Assembly: GCA_023079485.1 (NCBI GenBank)
Contig: CM041115.1
Coordinates: 25,669,505-25,733,504 of the forward strand
DNA: 64,000 bases
Direction of reading: 5' to 3'
DNA from: Archilochus colubris
Taxonomy: Eukaryota; Chordata; Aves; Apodiformes; Trochilidae
Positions 24,506-36,599 of the stretch are shown piece after piece. Both the position numbers and the translations under genes were made by a program. Numbering within the stretch: the first letter of the stretch is position 1; every line of letters begins with the position of its first letter. The notes below the pieces were generated by a model. That model did not search any database. It saw nothing but the letters and a program-made list of their open reading frames with translations, and was not told the DNA's origin.

Positions 24506-24943
24506 TGTCCTGGTTTGGGCCAGGATAAAGGTAATTTTCTGTCTTGTAATTTTACTTTCAGCTAAGTTTTTTGTAAGTAGCTGCACTTGCTGAAATTAAC
24601 AGCAAAGTTCTCAGCCAGCTCCTGCCTCCAGCTCCCAGCTGCTGCTGACTCCAGGAGTCCAACCTGGATTTCCCAGGGCTGCCCTGCAGCCTTGGTGGTG
24701 ATGTGAGAGTTACTGGGGGAGAGGGAGGAGGAATGTGGTATCGATTTTCCTGTATATTTGTATATATTTAGTAATTTTTTTCCTATTTATCATTACTGTT
24801 TCATTAAAGCTGTGTAGTTTAGTTTCCAACCCCTAAGTCCCTCTCCCTTATTCTCCCCTCCTTCTTTATAAGGGAGGGTAGGGAGATTAATAGAGAGAAT
24901 CTGTTATTAGGTTTAATTGATGGGCCAGCGTTAAATCATGGCA
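24506..24943 (+). mobile_element. Intact 438 bp ERVL-like solo LTR with perfect target duplication
   Basis: The LTR begins TGTCCTGGTTTGGGCC, the hallmark start of a large group of avian ERVL-related LTRs, and ends GTTAAATCATGGCA. The same five bases, GTTCC, flank it on both sides (24501-24505 and 24944-24948). This fixes both ends and shows a single clean integration followed by LTR-LTR recombination. Inside, a TATATATTTA box lies at 24761-24770 and an ATTAAA polyadenylation-like signal at 24803-24808. A Pro/Ser-type GC-rich block (24600-24700) lies in U3. No internal gag or pol remains. The inverted ends TGTC...GGCA are imperfect. The family name is from recall. Confidence 0.92.
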
Positions 24944-25136
24944 GTTCCAATATGACTTTTTTCCACTGGTGCTTTTCCTGCACACTTTATGCTCCATGAG
25001 CCCTATCAACCACTGTTAGGTTTCCAAAAAAGAGCAAATACAATAGTTTTGCTTCAGAACAATTGATCTGATTGTTGCATGTAGGGTCTATAAAGTGCTG
25101 TAACAAGCAGCATTAATGTGGAAATAAAGGTGATTT
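24944..25136. other. Unique spacer between LTR and CR1
   Basis: It begins with the right target duplication GTTCC of the solo LTR and holds nothing else recognisable. Confidence 0.6.
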
Positions 25137-25622
25137 TAGGCCCCTCAGTTCAAGAAGGATAAAGAACTTCTTGAAAGAGTGCAGCATAGAGTGACTGAGA
25201 TGATGAAGGGAGTGGAACACCTCCTTTATGAGGAAAGGCTCAAGGAGATGGGTCTCTTCAGCTTGGAGAAGAGGAGAATGAGGGCTGACCCCATCAATGT
25301 TTATAAACATGTAGGGGACAAGTGCCAGGAAGATGGAATGAAGCTTTTCTCAGGGGTGACTAACAGCAGGACAAGGGGCAATGGTTATAAACTGGAACAT
25401 AGGCAGTTCCGTATAAAAGGAAGAATTTTTTCACTGTGAGGCTGACAGGGGACTGGCACAGGCTGCCCATGGAGGTTGAAGAGATTCTTTCCCTGGAGAC
25501 ATTCAAAGGCCACCTGGATGCATTCGTGTCTGACCTGCGACAGGGGGTTGGACTAGATGATCTTTCAAGGTCCCTTCCAACCCCTAATTTTTGATTATTC
25601 TATGATTCTATGATTCTATGAT
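25137..25622 (+). mobile_element. CR1 LINE 3' end with preserved tail
   Basis: This 5'-truncated copy opens in the [15 protein letters not shown] part of ORF2. An open frame (25179-25439) follows with [46 protein letters not shown] and [12 protein letters not shown]. The frame ends in a stop where the family continues to the HWHRLP block, which is visible out of frame at 25452 onwards. The 3' end has GTTGGACTAGATGATCTTTCAAGGTCCCTTCCAACCCC and a clear tail, (ATTCTATG)n at 25595-25622. It belongs to the same subfamily as the copy at 3146-3658 (shared NVYK and KLEHR words). The well-kept tail suggests a younger copy. Confidence 0.96.
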
Positions 25623-28130
25623 CAGTATTTTAATGTAAACCACAATGCGATCTGTGATTTATATGTTAAGAAATAGTTACAAGAAAATAATTTAAAACCA
25701 TTCCACTGAAGAAGCACCTTCTATGCCTATTTCTCTTTTTTTAAAGTTAAAACACTTCAGCTTTTGTAAAGTTGAGCAAAGGTTTATTACCTTCAAGCAC
25801 ACAAAAGCTTCACAATACATTATCCCCATCTCCCACCATATATCTGCTTTATGAACCAACATCTGAGGATATAAAATTTGGAAAATCTCATCTTGCTGAT
25901 GAGATATCTGGTGACATCTTTACATCAAATTCTCTGCCTAGTAATGCTGCTCATCTCACAGGTGTTCTTATACTAAAGATCTCAATGGGATCTTTTTTTT
26001 CTTTTTAATTTTCATCAAACAAATGTTTCTGTCAGTGAAAAATAAGGAATAGATTTATTTCTTTAGTGGCAATGAAATATGGGAAGGATAAGTATTCCCA
26101 GCAAGAGTGACTGGGAAACTGAAAAGTGTTCAGGAACCCCTAGTCACATGCTTGAATATTTCTGAAGATATCTTCTATCAGGTAAGTTTGCAGCTACATC
26201 TTCTGAGATGTGTTTGTACTGTCGTGATAAAACCAGTCATCCTCTGGGTAGTTCAGCCAATTGCCTATTTCCCAGTCTAGTTCTTAAATGCATGCTGTGT
26301 TTCTATTTGTATTTGTCATTTGTAAAATTCCCAGTGTGTATTTTCATATTACATCTCCTTGTTGTATGCCTGAAAAATAATAAAAAATTCCTCTGTTCCA
26401 ATTTTTTCTTTTCAGGGAAAACATAAACAGCTTAATCTCCTTTCTCTCCTTCCTTTTTTCCTCCCTGTCATTCAACACAAGAAATTTTATTTAGTCTGAT
26501 ATTAAGGGTTGTTGATTAGTACAAATCTTAGTCTAGAGTAGGCAAAATGAATGATATGGTCCTGCATGAAATAGCTCAGCACTCACAAAATATCTCAGAA
26601 ATATATGCTTAGTTATGTTCCTTGTCTGAAGGGATTTTGAACTTTAATTTCCATCTCAGAAATATTTCTTAACCACCAGGTAATTGATTGTTGGAGGAGA
26701 GGAAATACCATGCTGACAGTGATCTATTTTCTAAGTCAACAGTCTGCAGAGCTGCTAATTAATGAGTTCTTGTTTTACATAGGAAACAGTCACAGACCAG
26801 GCTAGGAATTATTACACCCTTACCTTTGCCTTTTAAGTGAAATAAAACTGCATTTGCAGAAACAGCCAAACAAATGAAAACTTCTTATCACTGAGTATTC
26901 TCTTCCCCTGTGGATGAACAACCCATTAGAGATGACAACCAAGATTAATTAGATTGAGTCTGTATAGCCAATCTGATAGGTTCTAGTAAATGAGGGTACA
27001 TTCATTTGAAGTACTCACTCTAAATGCCCATTTATACTCTATGTATATTCTTGATGTATGCTTATTTTTTAGATATTGTTTCACAGTTTGCTGAAAAATT
27101 TTGATGAATTCTTTCCACATAGAAGAAAAAGTCATAAATGGGTGCATTTACAAAGGATCTGAAGTTTGAAGTTACATGGTAACTTGGCAAAGGTGGAAGA
27201 CTACTGAGGTAAAGTCTGAAGGACTCCCATTGACTGACTACAAGGAATTTTGGGTGTGGATCTTGGTTATTGATGAATTCAGTTAAAACCAACCTTTTGT
27301 ACTTTTATTTAACATCACAAAATGGAGCAAAGCGAGCTTCTGAATTAAAAATTAGATAACAAGAGTAATCCATCAGCTCAAAAACTCAAGCATATCAAAA
27401 AAGGCTACCTTGAAAAAAAGCATATCAAACTAATGGGCTACCTTGAAGAAATGTTCAGTGTAAAGAAACCCTCTGTTCCCTTTGTATATGTCAACCTTTT
27501 TTAAACACAATTGGCCCTAATTTCCTAGTTGAACTGTGTGTACCTACTCTCCTGCATATGTAAACCAGTTGGTATTAATTTGCTTTTAAAAATGTTTGTA
27601 CAGATATGGATTTGTATATCATTAAGCAGTTTTCTTAATGGCATTTTTCATTGGAGAAAACACCAGTATTAAACTTTTTACATTTTTTCTTCCATACTAT
27701 TGCTTTTAGAACTTTTACTATTGAGAGAATTTCTGAAGAGCATGGAGATAGTCTCTACTAGGGTAGTGTTCAGAATGTAATAGCCCATTAGCTGATGGTT
27801 ACTTCTACAGAAGAGTACAGATTATTTTTATTATTTAAAAAGAACAGAATGCATAATGGACCCTTTTCATGTAGATATTTTATTTCCATCTTCTTATTTA
27901 TTTATGGCAATGGGACATTATATTCAGTCCAGTTAGAATCCAAGGTCTGGAGGCAGATAGAAACAATTAGTATCTATTGATTGTGATACGGTTGATAGTT
28001 AATCTTTTATGGTAAGCAAATCAGGTAACTCAAATGTGTACATACCAAATGAAAAAAATTGAAATTTGGGGGGAAAAAGAGGATAGCTGCAGAAAGAAAA
28101 TAACACATTCATGCAAAATTCCTTGAAGCC
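25623..28130. other. AT-rich unique DNA with a small duplication
   Basis: I see no gene. A 30 bp tandem duplication lies at 27390-27450. A stretch near 26690-26960 has several homeodomain-type words (TAATTGATTG, CTAATTAATGAG, GATTAATTAGATTG) and could be conserved non-coding DNA, but sequence alone cannot show this. Confidence 0.5.
27390..27450. repeat. Imperfect 30 bp tandem duplication
   Basis: The units at 27390-27419 and 27420-27450 share GCATATCAAA, GGCTACCTTGAA and a purine-rich end, with a few substitutions and one base of length difference. Confidence 0.8.
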
Positions 28131-28975
28131 ATAGAGTCATAAAATGGTTTTGTTAGAAGGGATCCTAAAGATTATGTAGTTCCAAACCCTGCTGCTTGAG
28201 CTGGGACACCTCTCACTAGACCAGGTTACACAAAATCCCATCCATTTTCTCCTTGAACACTTCCAGGGATGGGACATCCACAGCTATCCTGGCAAACTCT
28301 TTCAGCACCTCACCACCCTCACAATAAAGAATTTCCTCCTAATCTCTAATCTAAATCTACTCTTCCACATTCAAGAGATTACCCACTGTCCTGTTGCTAC
28401 ATGCCCTTGTAAAAAGGTCTTCTCCAGCTTTCTCATAGACCCCTTTACGTGCTAGAGAGCTGCTATAAGGCTTCTCCAGAACAATCTCTTCTAAAGGCTA
28501 AATAACCCAAACTCTCTCAGACTGTCTTTATAGGAGAAGTGCTCCCTCCAGATCTCCGAACATCTTTTGGGTCCTCCTCTGGACTTGCTCTAACATCTCC
28601 ATGTCCTTCCTGTACTGAACCTGGGACTGGACACAGTGCTTCAGGTGGGGTCTCATAAGAGTGGAGTAGAGGGGAAGAATTCTCTACTTCAACTTGCTGG
28701 TCATGCTTTTTTGATGCAGCCCAGGGCATAATGGGCTTTTTGGGCTGCAAGACCATATCACTCGCTCATGTTGAGCTTCTCATCAGAGATCAGCCACGAG
28801 TCCTTTTCCTCAGGTCTATTATCAATTTATTCTCTACCTAACCTGTATTTGTGCTTGGGATTGTCCTGACCCATGTGCAGGACCTTGCACTTGGCTTTGA
28901 TGAACCTCACAAGGTTGGCATGCACCCACCTTTCAAGCCTATCAAGGTCCATCCGGATGGTCTTCCTTATAGAGT
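28131..28975 (-). mobile_element. CR1 LINE, motif C side to 3' end
   Basis: Read on the minus strand from 28975 down, the copy includes these blocks: an RKTIRMDLDRLERWVHA-like segment, KFIKAKCKVLHMGQDNPKHKYRL, LISDEKLNMSE and the AAQKAHYALGCIKKHDQQVEVENSSPLYS block. The last covers 28517-28756 in an open frame. Then come RPHLKHCVQSQVQ, LLEQVQRRTQKMFGDLEG, and the 3' end with the tail near 28131-28140. Stops and frameshifts separate the blocks. It runs into unique DNA at its 5' end near 28975, where the RT motif C region would lie. Confidence 0.95.
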
Positions 28976-30066
28976 TCTGTTCTTTTAATTCTATGTAGGG
29001 TGGATTTTATACAGCTAAATTAATAAGTGTGTCTTTGAAAAATTAGAACTGTTTTTATATGGTTAAATGAATATGTGATTCTTTGAAAAAACAGAACTTT
29101 TTTTCCCCATGTACTGGTATCGATACAGAATGTCAAGAGGTTCAATAATAGTTTCAGAAACACATAACTTCATATAAGTAACAGAAATAGATCTGATGAA
29201 TCTCTTATTATTTGATTTGTTAATTTGTTCATTTGCTAATGAAACTTTTGAAGATAAAGATGAAATTGTGAGTTATTTACAAAATGTTTGGAAACAAATG
29301 GCAAAAAAGCAGACAGACATTGGAAAAATACAGCTGATGGTATGTCATTTATTTTTGTGGCACAAGCTTTAGATCTATTGAAAGTTGTAAAAACTTGTGC
29401 TGTTGGCTCTATATCAGATAAAAGAAAATTCTGAATCTCCACTGAGTTCTTAAAACCATGGGAGCTTTACTTCAGTTTTGTTTTGTGTGACAGGCAATTT
29501 TTTTCCCACTTCAAGTTAATATCTGTATTTTTCTGAGCTGAAAGGCTTTTTATGTTTTTTCTGAGCTGAAAGGCTTTTGGGGTTTTTTTGTTTGCTTGTT
29601 TAAAGAGTATAATGTAGAAAAGTATGCAAATGAGAACTATTGTAGTATTTATAAGCATACCTTTGAGCCAGAAAACACTGCAAGAAATCTTCTTCACTTG
29701 CTAGTTGTACCAGCTTTATGAATTAATCTGTTTCTAGTTCTAATCACTTAGGATAAACATCTTTACATTAGTTTTTCTACTTAGTATTCCAGAGTCAGGC
29801 CCTTAAATTTTATTTTTTTCTTCTTTTTCCAAATAGTGCAGTTCTGGATCTATAGTTAGGGTTCTGTTATGACATGGGCATTAAGAAGAGGAGAGAGGAA
29901 TCAATACCAGAAAGTGGGTCATTTTCATGGAAAAATATGCATAATTTGATAAATATGATATAGAAGGTGTTGCAAGCAATCATTAAAGCTGGGATAATAT
30001 TTTAGCTTCTCTTGCCAAAACAAAAAACAATAGATTGTAGATGATATTAAGCTATGGACATTCTTA
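28976..30066. other. AT-rich unique DNA with a small duplication
   Basis: No gene seen. At 29528-29580 the word CTGAGCTGAAAGGCTTTT occurs twice, 28 bases apart, a short tandem duplication. Confidence 0.5.
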
Positions 30067-30599
30067 TGCTTTAATCCCAGCTGGCAACTAAGCCACACAC
30101 AGCAGTTTGCTAACTCTCCTCAGAGTGTTATTCAGGAGAGAACTGGAAGAGTTAAACTAAGAAAACTTGTGAGTTGAGGGAAAACCAGTTTAAAGAACAG
30201 AGAAAAACAAGGAATTCATTCTTCCCTTTCCATCAGCAGGCAGGTGCTCAGCCTTCTCCAGGAAAGCAGGGCTCCATCATGCATAACAGATATTCAGGAA
30301 GATAAAGGTGTTTGCTCTGAATGTCTTCCCTTTCCGTCTTCTTCCCCGAGATTTATAAGGTAAGCATGATGTCATATGGTATGAAATACCCCTTTTGTCC
30401 CAGTTGGTTTCCCTCCCAACTTCTTGTGCACCCCTAGCCTGCTTGCTGGTGCAATAGTATGCAAAGCTTTGTGCAAGCACTGCTCAACAAGAACTAAAAC
30501 TCCCTTGTGTATAATCAACATTGTTTCCAGTACAAATCCAAAACATATCCCCATGCTAGCTGCTATGAAGGAAATTAAGTCTACCCCTGACAAAGCCAG
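30067..30599 (-). mobile_element. LTR5-like solo LTR, minus orientation
   Basis: On the plus strand this runs from TGCTTTAATCCCAGCTGGCAAC to GGAAATTAAGTCTACCCCTGACAAAGCCAGCA. That is the reverse of an avian LTR family which I recall as starting TGTCCTGGTTT and continuing GGATAGAGTTAATTTTC. On the minus strand a CTTATAAAT TATA box lies at 30351-30359, after a TGATGTCAT-like (CRE-type) word. The GGGCTCCATCATGCATAACAG and AAACAAGGAATTCATTC words are typical of its R/U5 part. No matching five-base target duplication is visible at the ends I could assign (TCTTA on the left; CGGGT on the right), so the ends may be eroded. No internal genes. Confidence 0.85.
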
Positions 30600-33500
30600 C
30601 ACGGGTAGAAAGAAACACATATGAGTTTACAACTTACAATTATGTGAAAAATAAAGTAGGATTTATTGTACAGTATTGTTGATCATGATGACTATATACA
30701 TAATTCAGTGATTATATTTGTATAGCTATGCCTGAAATACTCCATTGTGCTTCATATGTGTCAGTCCTGAAACAAAGACCTTTCAGCTCAATGCCAATGT
30801 CTGCCTCTGAACTGTCTCTTCTGTACACATTGACTTCTGTCACAGACCAAAATGTTCCTCTGTCCAGAATCCTGTAATACTAAGAAAAGCTTTTTACGTT
30901 TTAAAACATTATATTAAATGTCCCTACAATTTAATGGTTGGTACTGCATATAGAAACAGAGATATGTGTCCATTTTGTGACACTGACTTTATTCTCTAAG
31001 GTGTATAACTGGAGGATTCTCTCTGGCATTTTCTCTGAATCATCTTTTATACCTCTCAAAGCTGGTCATTGTTCACCTTTGTACAGAAGACATTCTTGGG
31101 CTAAGGGTATCTGTTCAGCCTTTGAATGTGAATTTTCAGCACCAAAGAATGAAATTACATTTTCTGGTGAGGTTACGGGAGTTACTGGCTGAATTTTTAT
31201 GCTTGCCATTTATATATCAATCAGTTGTGCAAAAACTTTCCACTCTGACTCTATGAAGGTGTGTTTGGAAGTAGCGAGGTCAAATGGAAGAGAGGAAGAT
31301 ATGGTTATTCTGTACCTTCTCTTGAACTGTTACAGTAATTGAAAAGTGGTCCTCCCTGTTTGCTAGCGAGTGTATTTTAGAGTATTCTGTTAATAGCTTT
31401 TTTTTTTTTTTTAACTTGGCATGAGCTTAAATTACCAAATATTGACAAATGAGTCAAAGTCAGTTTATACGGATTAGCATGAGTCTAGGTTATCTAAATA
31501 GAGAGGGTCTGGTGGAATTTTCATTGTTAGAGAGACTAGGAAGTTCCCAACATTCTAAATAATTCTCTGACAGTGCCCGATGGTGTTGATCAGTGTGTGA
31601 AGAATACATATACAATCTAAACCTTTCTCATTTATATTACTGATGTCGAATACTAGATTCTGGTTTGCTAAATGAAAAACTTTCTTAAATATAATCACAC
31701 CTGAAAAAAAGCTAGCTTTATGACTACTGTGCCCTGTAATGACATAATTCAGTATCTGAGTTACCACCTGAGTGACTCTTAGAAATGATAGATTGTTTCA
31801 GCCTTGAAAGTCATCCTATGTTACTCTGACAAAATGACTTGATGTGCTATAATGATATAGCAGAACAAATGTGATTGGAAAAGTAGCACTTTATTTTATT
31901 AAAACTATGGAGTACATCCTGAGCCCTGAGTGAGAGACATTCTCCTTTATTTCTCAGATATTAACTGTACATTTGCTGGAGACAGAGATGTTGGTAAAAG
32001 CTGCAGCTATCCATGATATAGGTATGCCTATGAAATCTTTCAAGTATAGACATCCTTTCTCTTGGAGCTAACAGATTTTTTTATCTCCTAAGAACATTCT
32101 GAGATGATGGTACTAAGAATGTAACAAAATTCTTTGCATGAAATATACATTTTAATATCATATTTACATTGATCTAAATCTGCATGGAGGAATTATTGCA
32201 ACTTTGCTGCCTAGAATATGTTCAGGAACACTTGTCTGCAGCTGAGGTTAAGCTAAGGTTAAGCAAAAGTTACAAATATTACAAGATATTACAAATTAGA
32301 ACTGAATTGTAGATTGCTACTAAAAAACTGTAACCTTGTTAGCTATACTAATAATAAATCAAATCTCTGAGACAAAGGGTCCCTAAAGGTCAGATATCTG
32401 GAGTTAGAATACAAATGGCTGTATTATCACATCCATTCCTGAAATCAGGTTAGTAATGAATAGAGCTCTTGGGAAGATTAAGCAAAATCTATGTAGATAA
32501 AACCTCTAGAAAGGCTGAGATATATTTATTTGGTTTAGCTAGCTTGAGCAAACAAATAAATAAATAAATTTCTCCATGACAAAATCACACTAAAAGAGCA
32601 TTGGTAAAGTTGCAAAGCCAAATGCTAAAAACTAGGAAAGGCGTGAAATTATTATTGTTCCATAACACAGTGGAGCAGTTTTATATGTTAAATACTGTTC
32701 TCTGCTTCCAGATATGTTCAGTGAAAATTCTGCTATCACTCAGTGTCCAGCTATTCAACTTTTAAACTACATATGCTATGCAAAACTATGTTTCACTTCC
32801 TAGATGTTCTCCAAATTCTGCTTTAGAGATACAGTTTTCACATCCTTTGTTTCTACGATATTTCTACTATGTATATTGCTATAGCATCAGGAGACTTCAC
32901 AGTTATGTTTGTGAAATTAGGCTGATATTTCTTCTGAAATTTATTTTCACTTATATATAGGAGCAGATGCACAAACACATTAAGAAAAATGTTATCTTCT
33001 AATTTTAATTAATTTTATGGCAGAGAGAGAGTCTCCTCCCCCCTCCTCCTCACCCTCAGTATTTTCATGCTCAATATTATCTAGCATTCCAGATACTTAA
33101 AGCACTGTTCCCGAAGTCTTCACTCGCAGTTTTGCAAATTTGAGGAAGAACAGTTTTATGTGTGCTGCTTGTTCTGGATTCCAGTGGAATGTAGTCAGAA
33201 AAAGAGAGTATATATGTTCCTAGACTACTTATTTTGGTTTTTTCAGACACAGTGTTTATTTCTGAAAGAACTTTCTCCCACTCTGTCCACCTGACCTGTT
33301 TCCTTCCCAGGCTATTTCCAAAGCTGATTAACAGGTGTGAATTTGCTTTGGGAGCTTTACAGCTCTTTAAATCTTTTTCTCAGCACAGTTGCTTGTGAGA
33401 TATTTCTGAGTCTTGGGTCCTACATCAAGTTCACATGCCTTGCCTGGTTTATAGCAGCCTGTATCTGAATCAACAGAAAAAGTATCTGTTTTCCTCATCT

Positions 33501-34375
33501 CTTTCTAATGAGGTATTTGGAAATTGTAAACTTCACCTCAAACATTTTGCTCCTGGCATTTGACTGCACTTCAATTTAACATCTGTTACTGTTTTTGTTG
33601 TTGTTGGCAGTGCCAGTAAATCCTATTTTGCAAAAATTTGTCTTCTAGAATTCTGTCATAACTTCTGTCTCTGCTCTTCTCAGCCTATTGTTTTTACTGC
33701 ATAATAAGGTTAAAGACTCATCTCTTGGGCATGGGGAAACATGTAAATGTAGAGAGTTAGACTCACCTGACCTTAACAGGTCCTTATTCTTTCTATATGC
33801 AGATCACAAACAAGCCTTGCTTATTACAGGAGGACACTTTAAATCCAATTCAGGTTTCTTTTTCACCAATGTGAAAATATGCCTCTGTAAAGAAAGGAAG
33901 ATAAAGTTCAGCAGAGAGAGAGTAGAGGAAATGTGAGGTTGTAGGAAGGGGTGGCGCCTCTCCTGAGTGAGCTAGTCCTATCCTTTTAGCTTTTGCACTA
34001 GGAAGATTTACCAACATCTTTCACTGCCTCCTTTTAAATAATCTGCTGACTCTTTGCTCAAATTTGCATGAAGCTTTCATAGGAAATTAAGAATTTCTTC
34101 TGAAAGTTTACGCTGGCCTGTGATTACAAGAGGCTTATTTTTCAAGACATAGCAAAGTAGAGCTTTTGGAAAAGCTTCCCAAATGGACCAATATGACTTG
34201 ATGTTAATGCTTTATGATGCAGATTTGTGCCTGGATATAATAGAGGAGACTGAATTCAGTGACTGCAAATTCCATCCTATTGTGGTGCTAGCAATTTAGC
34301 ACTACACAGTCACTGCCTCCCTCCCTCCAGAGCGGGAGTTACTAACTTACAAGATTTTTTTTCATATTTTTCAGC
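30600..34375. other. AT-rich unique DNA, no gene seen
   Basis: Simple tracts only: a poly-T run near 31399-31413 and an (AAAT)n tract at about 32552-32570. Open frames of up to 84 codons (30938-31192, 33688-33936) show no recognisable domain. Confidence 0.5.
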
Positions 34376-34690
34376 TGTTACGTTTGTATTTGGTATGTCT
34401 GGTATAGAGTTATGAAGGCAGCTTTCTTCATAACAGTTTGTATGGTGCTGTGCTTTGCATTTGTAGCTGTAACAGTGTTAATAACATGTCAGTGTTTTGA
34501 TTACTGCTGAACAGTGTTTGGTGTCAAGACTTTTTGTCTTTTCACTGTCCATCTCAAACAGGAATCGGTTTGGTACATGCAGGATACTAGGAAGGGATAC
34601 CATCAGAACAGCTGGTACAATCTGATCAGAGGGATATTCCATACTAAATGGTACCGTGGGTACCTGCCAATGGAAAGTAGTGAAAGTCCT
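34376..34690 (+). mobile_element. Partial LTR5-like LTR (5' half), plus orientation
   Basis: The order of words matches the U3 part of the LTR at 30067-30599, but on the opposite strand and more diverged: GGTATAGAGTTA, CTTCATAACAG, GTATGGTGCTGTGCTTTGCATTTG, AACAGTGTTAATAACAT, GATTACTGCTGAACAGTG and GGGATATTCCATACTAAATGG. Homology fades near 34690, before the expected TATA region, so promoter, R and U5 are missing. It appears to be an older truncated insertion. Confidence 0.72.
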
Positions 34691-35556
34691 CTTTTTTTCT
34701 CTACTTCCATTTCTCTTATGACTTCCTTGCCAAACTGACATTATTTTGATCAATGCGCCTTTTTGTTTTCCATCTTTTTTCTTTTCATTCGCTGGCATAA
34801 GGAAGTGAGATAAAGGACATGTATGTGTTTGGCTGATGGATTATATCAATCCACTTCAATGTTTAAGATAGAACTACAGCAAAACTTCAGCATGATAATT
34901 TTTTGTTTGTTTGTTTTAGTTTGGAGATGCAGTCTTCAATTATAATGTCAGCTTCTCACTTTTCTGCACTTAGGCAGAAGATCTAATTAGTTAATTAGTG
35001 TTGATTAGGTCTCTAGTTTCCCTTCAAACCTAAATCTGTAATTTGATATTATGTATACAAACAAATTATCTAGTTCATGGTTTCCTGCAGGAACAGCACC
35101 AGTGATAGAAGCAACTCCTTTTTTTTTTTTTTTTTTTTTTCTCACTGTGCCTGAACTGAACCTTGTCATGATCACAAAAAAATTAAACAAGCTCTAAGCA
35201 AAAGGTACTCTGGGTAGGACGGCATTTTTAAAAAAGACTCCTGTGTTACTTGGACTGCATAGGGAATATCTCTTCAAATATTTGTTTAATTACCATAAGT
35301 TCTCCACTTTCTTGGTGTGGATGTCCTGAGTACATTCTTCATCCTTTTATAGTTTTAAAAATAGTTTAATTTTATGTTATTGTTGTTTTAAAATAATCAA
35401 AGGTACTTGTGTCTTGAGGACAAGCCTTCTGAAGGCAGTGGCAAAATACCTCTCCTTATAAGGAATATTATATTATTATACATTTTTGAAATATTAATTT
35501 TAGTATACAGTATTGGAATCCTTTAGTGATCTAGTATTATTTCTGCTGTGATTCAG
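34691..35556. other. AT-rich unique DNA with a 22-base poly-T run
   Basis: The poly-T run covers 35119-35140. No retroelement sequence is visible next to it. No gene seen. Confidence 0.55.
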
Positions 35557-35590
35557 TGTCCCAGTTTGGGCCAGGATAGAGCTAATTTCA
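35557..35590 (+). mobile_element. Edge of an ERVL-like LTR, plus orientation
   Basis: TGTCCCAGTTTGGGCCAGG and then ATAGAGCTAATTTC closely match the first 34 bases of the LTR at 24506 (TGTCCTGGTTTGGGCCAGG), in plus orientation. It directly abuts the truncated minus-strand integrase that begins within about 20 bases. Only the edge is present, so this is either a deletion remnant of an LTR or a rearrangement junction. Confidence 0.65.
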
Positions 35591-35599
35591 ACGGATGTT

Positions 35600-35862
35600 C
35601 CATAATGTAACTCAGTAATTTCTAGCCAGCAAATAGTGACTTGCTATAGCTAAGATCAGCCCAGAATAGATATCTACTGCTACACATACACAGCATTGGC
35701 GTTGATGTTCTGGAAAGGGGCCTACATAGTCTAGTTGCCACACTTCTCTCTCCTCCTTGGGAGAGTGCCTCCTGCTGTCTGAGGAGTGTGCAGGTCTCAC
35801 AGGTAGTCATAATCACTTGTGTTAACCACCTGTGGCAGCTGAACACCTCTTTGTTGTTTCCA
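35600..35862 (-). pseudogene. Integrase fragment of the ERVL-like provirus
   Basis: Two overlapping minus-strand frames (35622-35846 and 35612-35800) together cover the end of the zinc-binding region (a CETC pair near 35800) and the first catalytic Asp, in DYVGPFP (about 35715-35740). After that comes a VDIYSG-like strand. The second catalytic Asp and the Glu of the DDE triad would lie at lower coordinates. They are missing, because the element ends near 35600. A frameshift separates the zinc region from the catalytic core. Not functional. Confidence 0.85.
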
Positions 35863-36104
35863 TGTTATAGTAGCTTCTTGGCCCCTCTGACCACTTTTTT
35901 TATGGGCCCATCTTGCCATAGCCTGATCTGTCTCCATTGAAGCATTACATATTTTTGCTAAAGCATCTGCTTGAGGGCTGTCTCCATTTGTTGAGTTGTA
36001 TGTGCATCAACATGAAATACCCATACATCCCTTCCCTGTAAAGCTCTCTCAATTTTTTTCCAGATTTCTTTTCCCCAAACATTCTTTACTTATCTGCCAA
36101 CCAT

Positions 36105-36470
36105 CTCTTTTCTACCTGGTTAGCCAATGTACTAGCCCCCAAGCCACTGCCCAGGAGTCCATGTAAGTATGGCAGATATGATTTACTGGCGTGACACAAA
36201 TGGCTTGCCACGCAGCCAGCGATTCCACTAATTGACTTCTCCCCTTTTCATTGGTCATTACCAGTTGGGTTTGAGTGACAGGATTATATGCCACAGCCTC
36301 CATTTTCCTCGAACACTATGACTGCCATCAGTGAACCGTGCCATTTCATACTGTTCTATAGTTAATTGTTCATATGGCACACCCCATTTTCCCATCTGAC
36401 AATTTTCCTGCACCTGCTGCTGAGTGTCAGGGGCTCCTTCTACCCCATGTGTTACTTGTTTGTGCAATGT
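36105..36470 (-). pseudogene. RNase H fragment of the ERVL-like provirus
   Basis: An open frame at 36258-36467 holds the first catalytic Asp in FTDGS (36321-36335). A second frame at 36112-36303 holds a DSWAVAWGL block that corresponds to the TDSWAV block of ERVL RNase H, with the Thr before the Asp changed to Met. A frameshift near 36260-36300 separates the two. The region would degrade the RNA strand of the RNA:DNA hybrid during reverse transcription. Confidence 0.85.
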
Positions 36471-36599
36471 ATGTAGGAAATGCAGACCCAGCTTTGCACT
36501 GCATATACCACATCATCTTCATAACAGTAGCTTCCCTGTGCACTTCCTATCTTATGAGTACTAACAGGTCCAGTAGCCCATGATGCTACAGGTGAAGGA

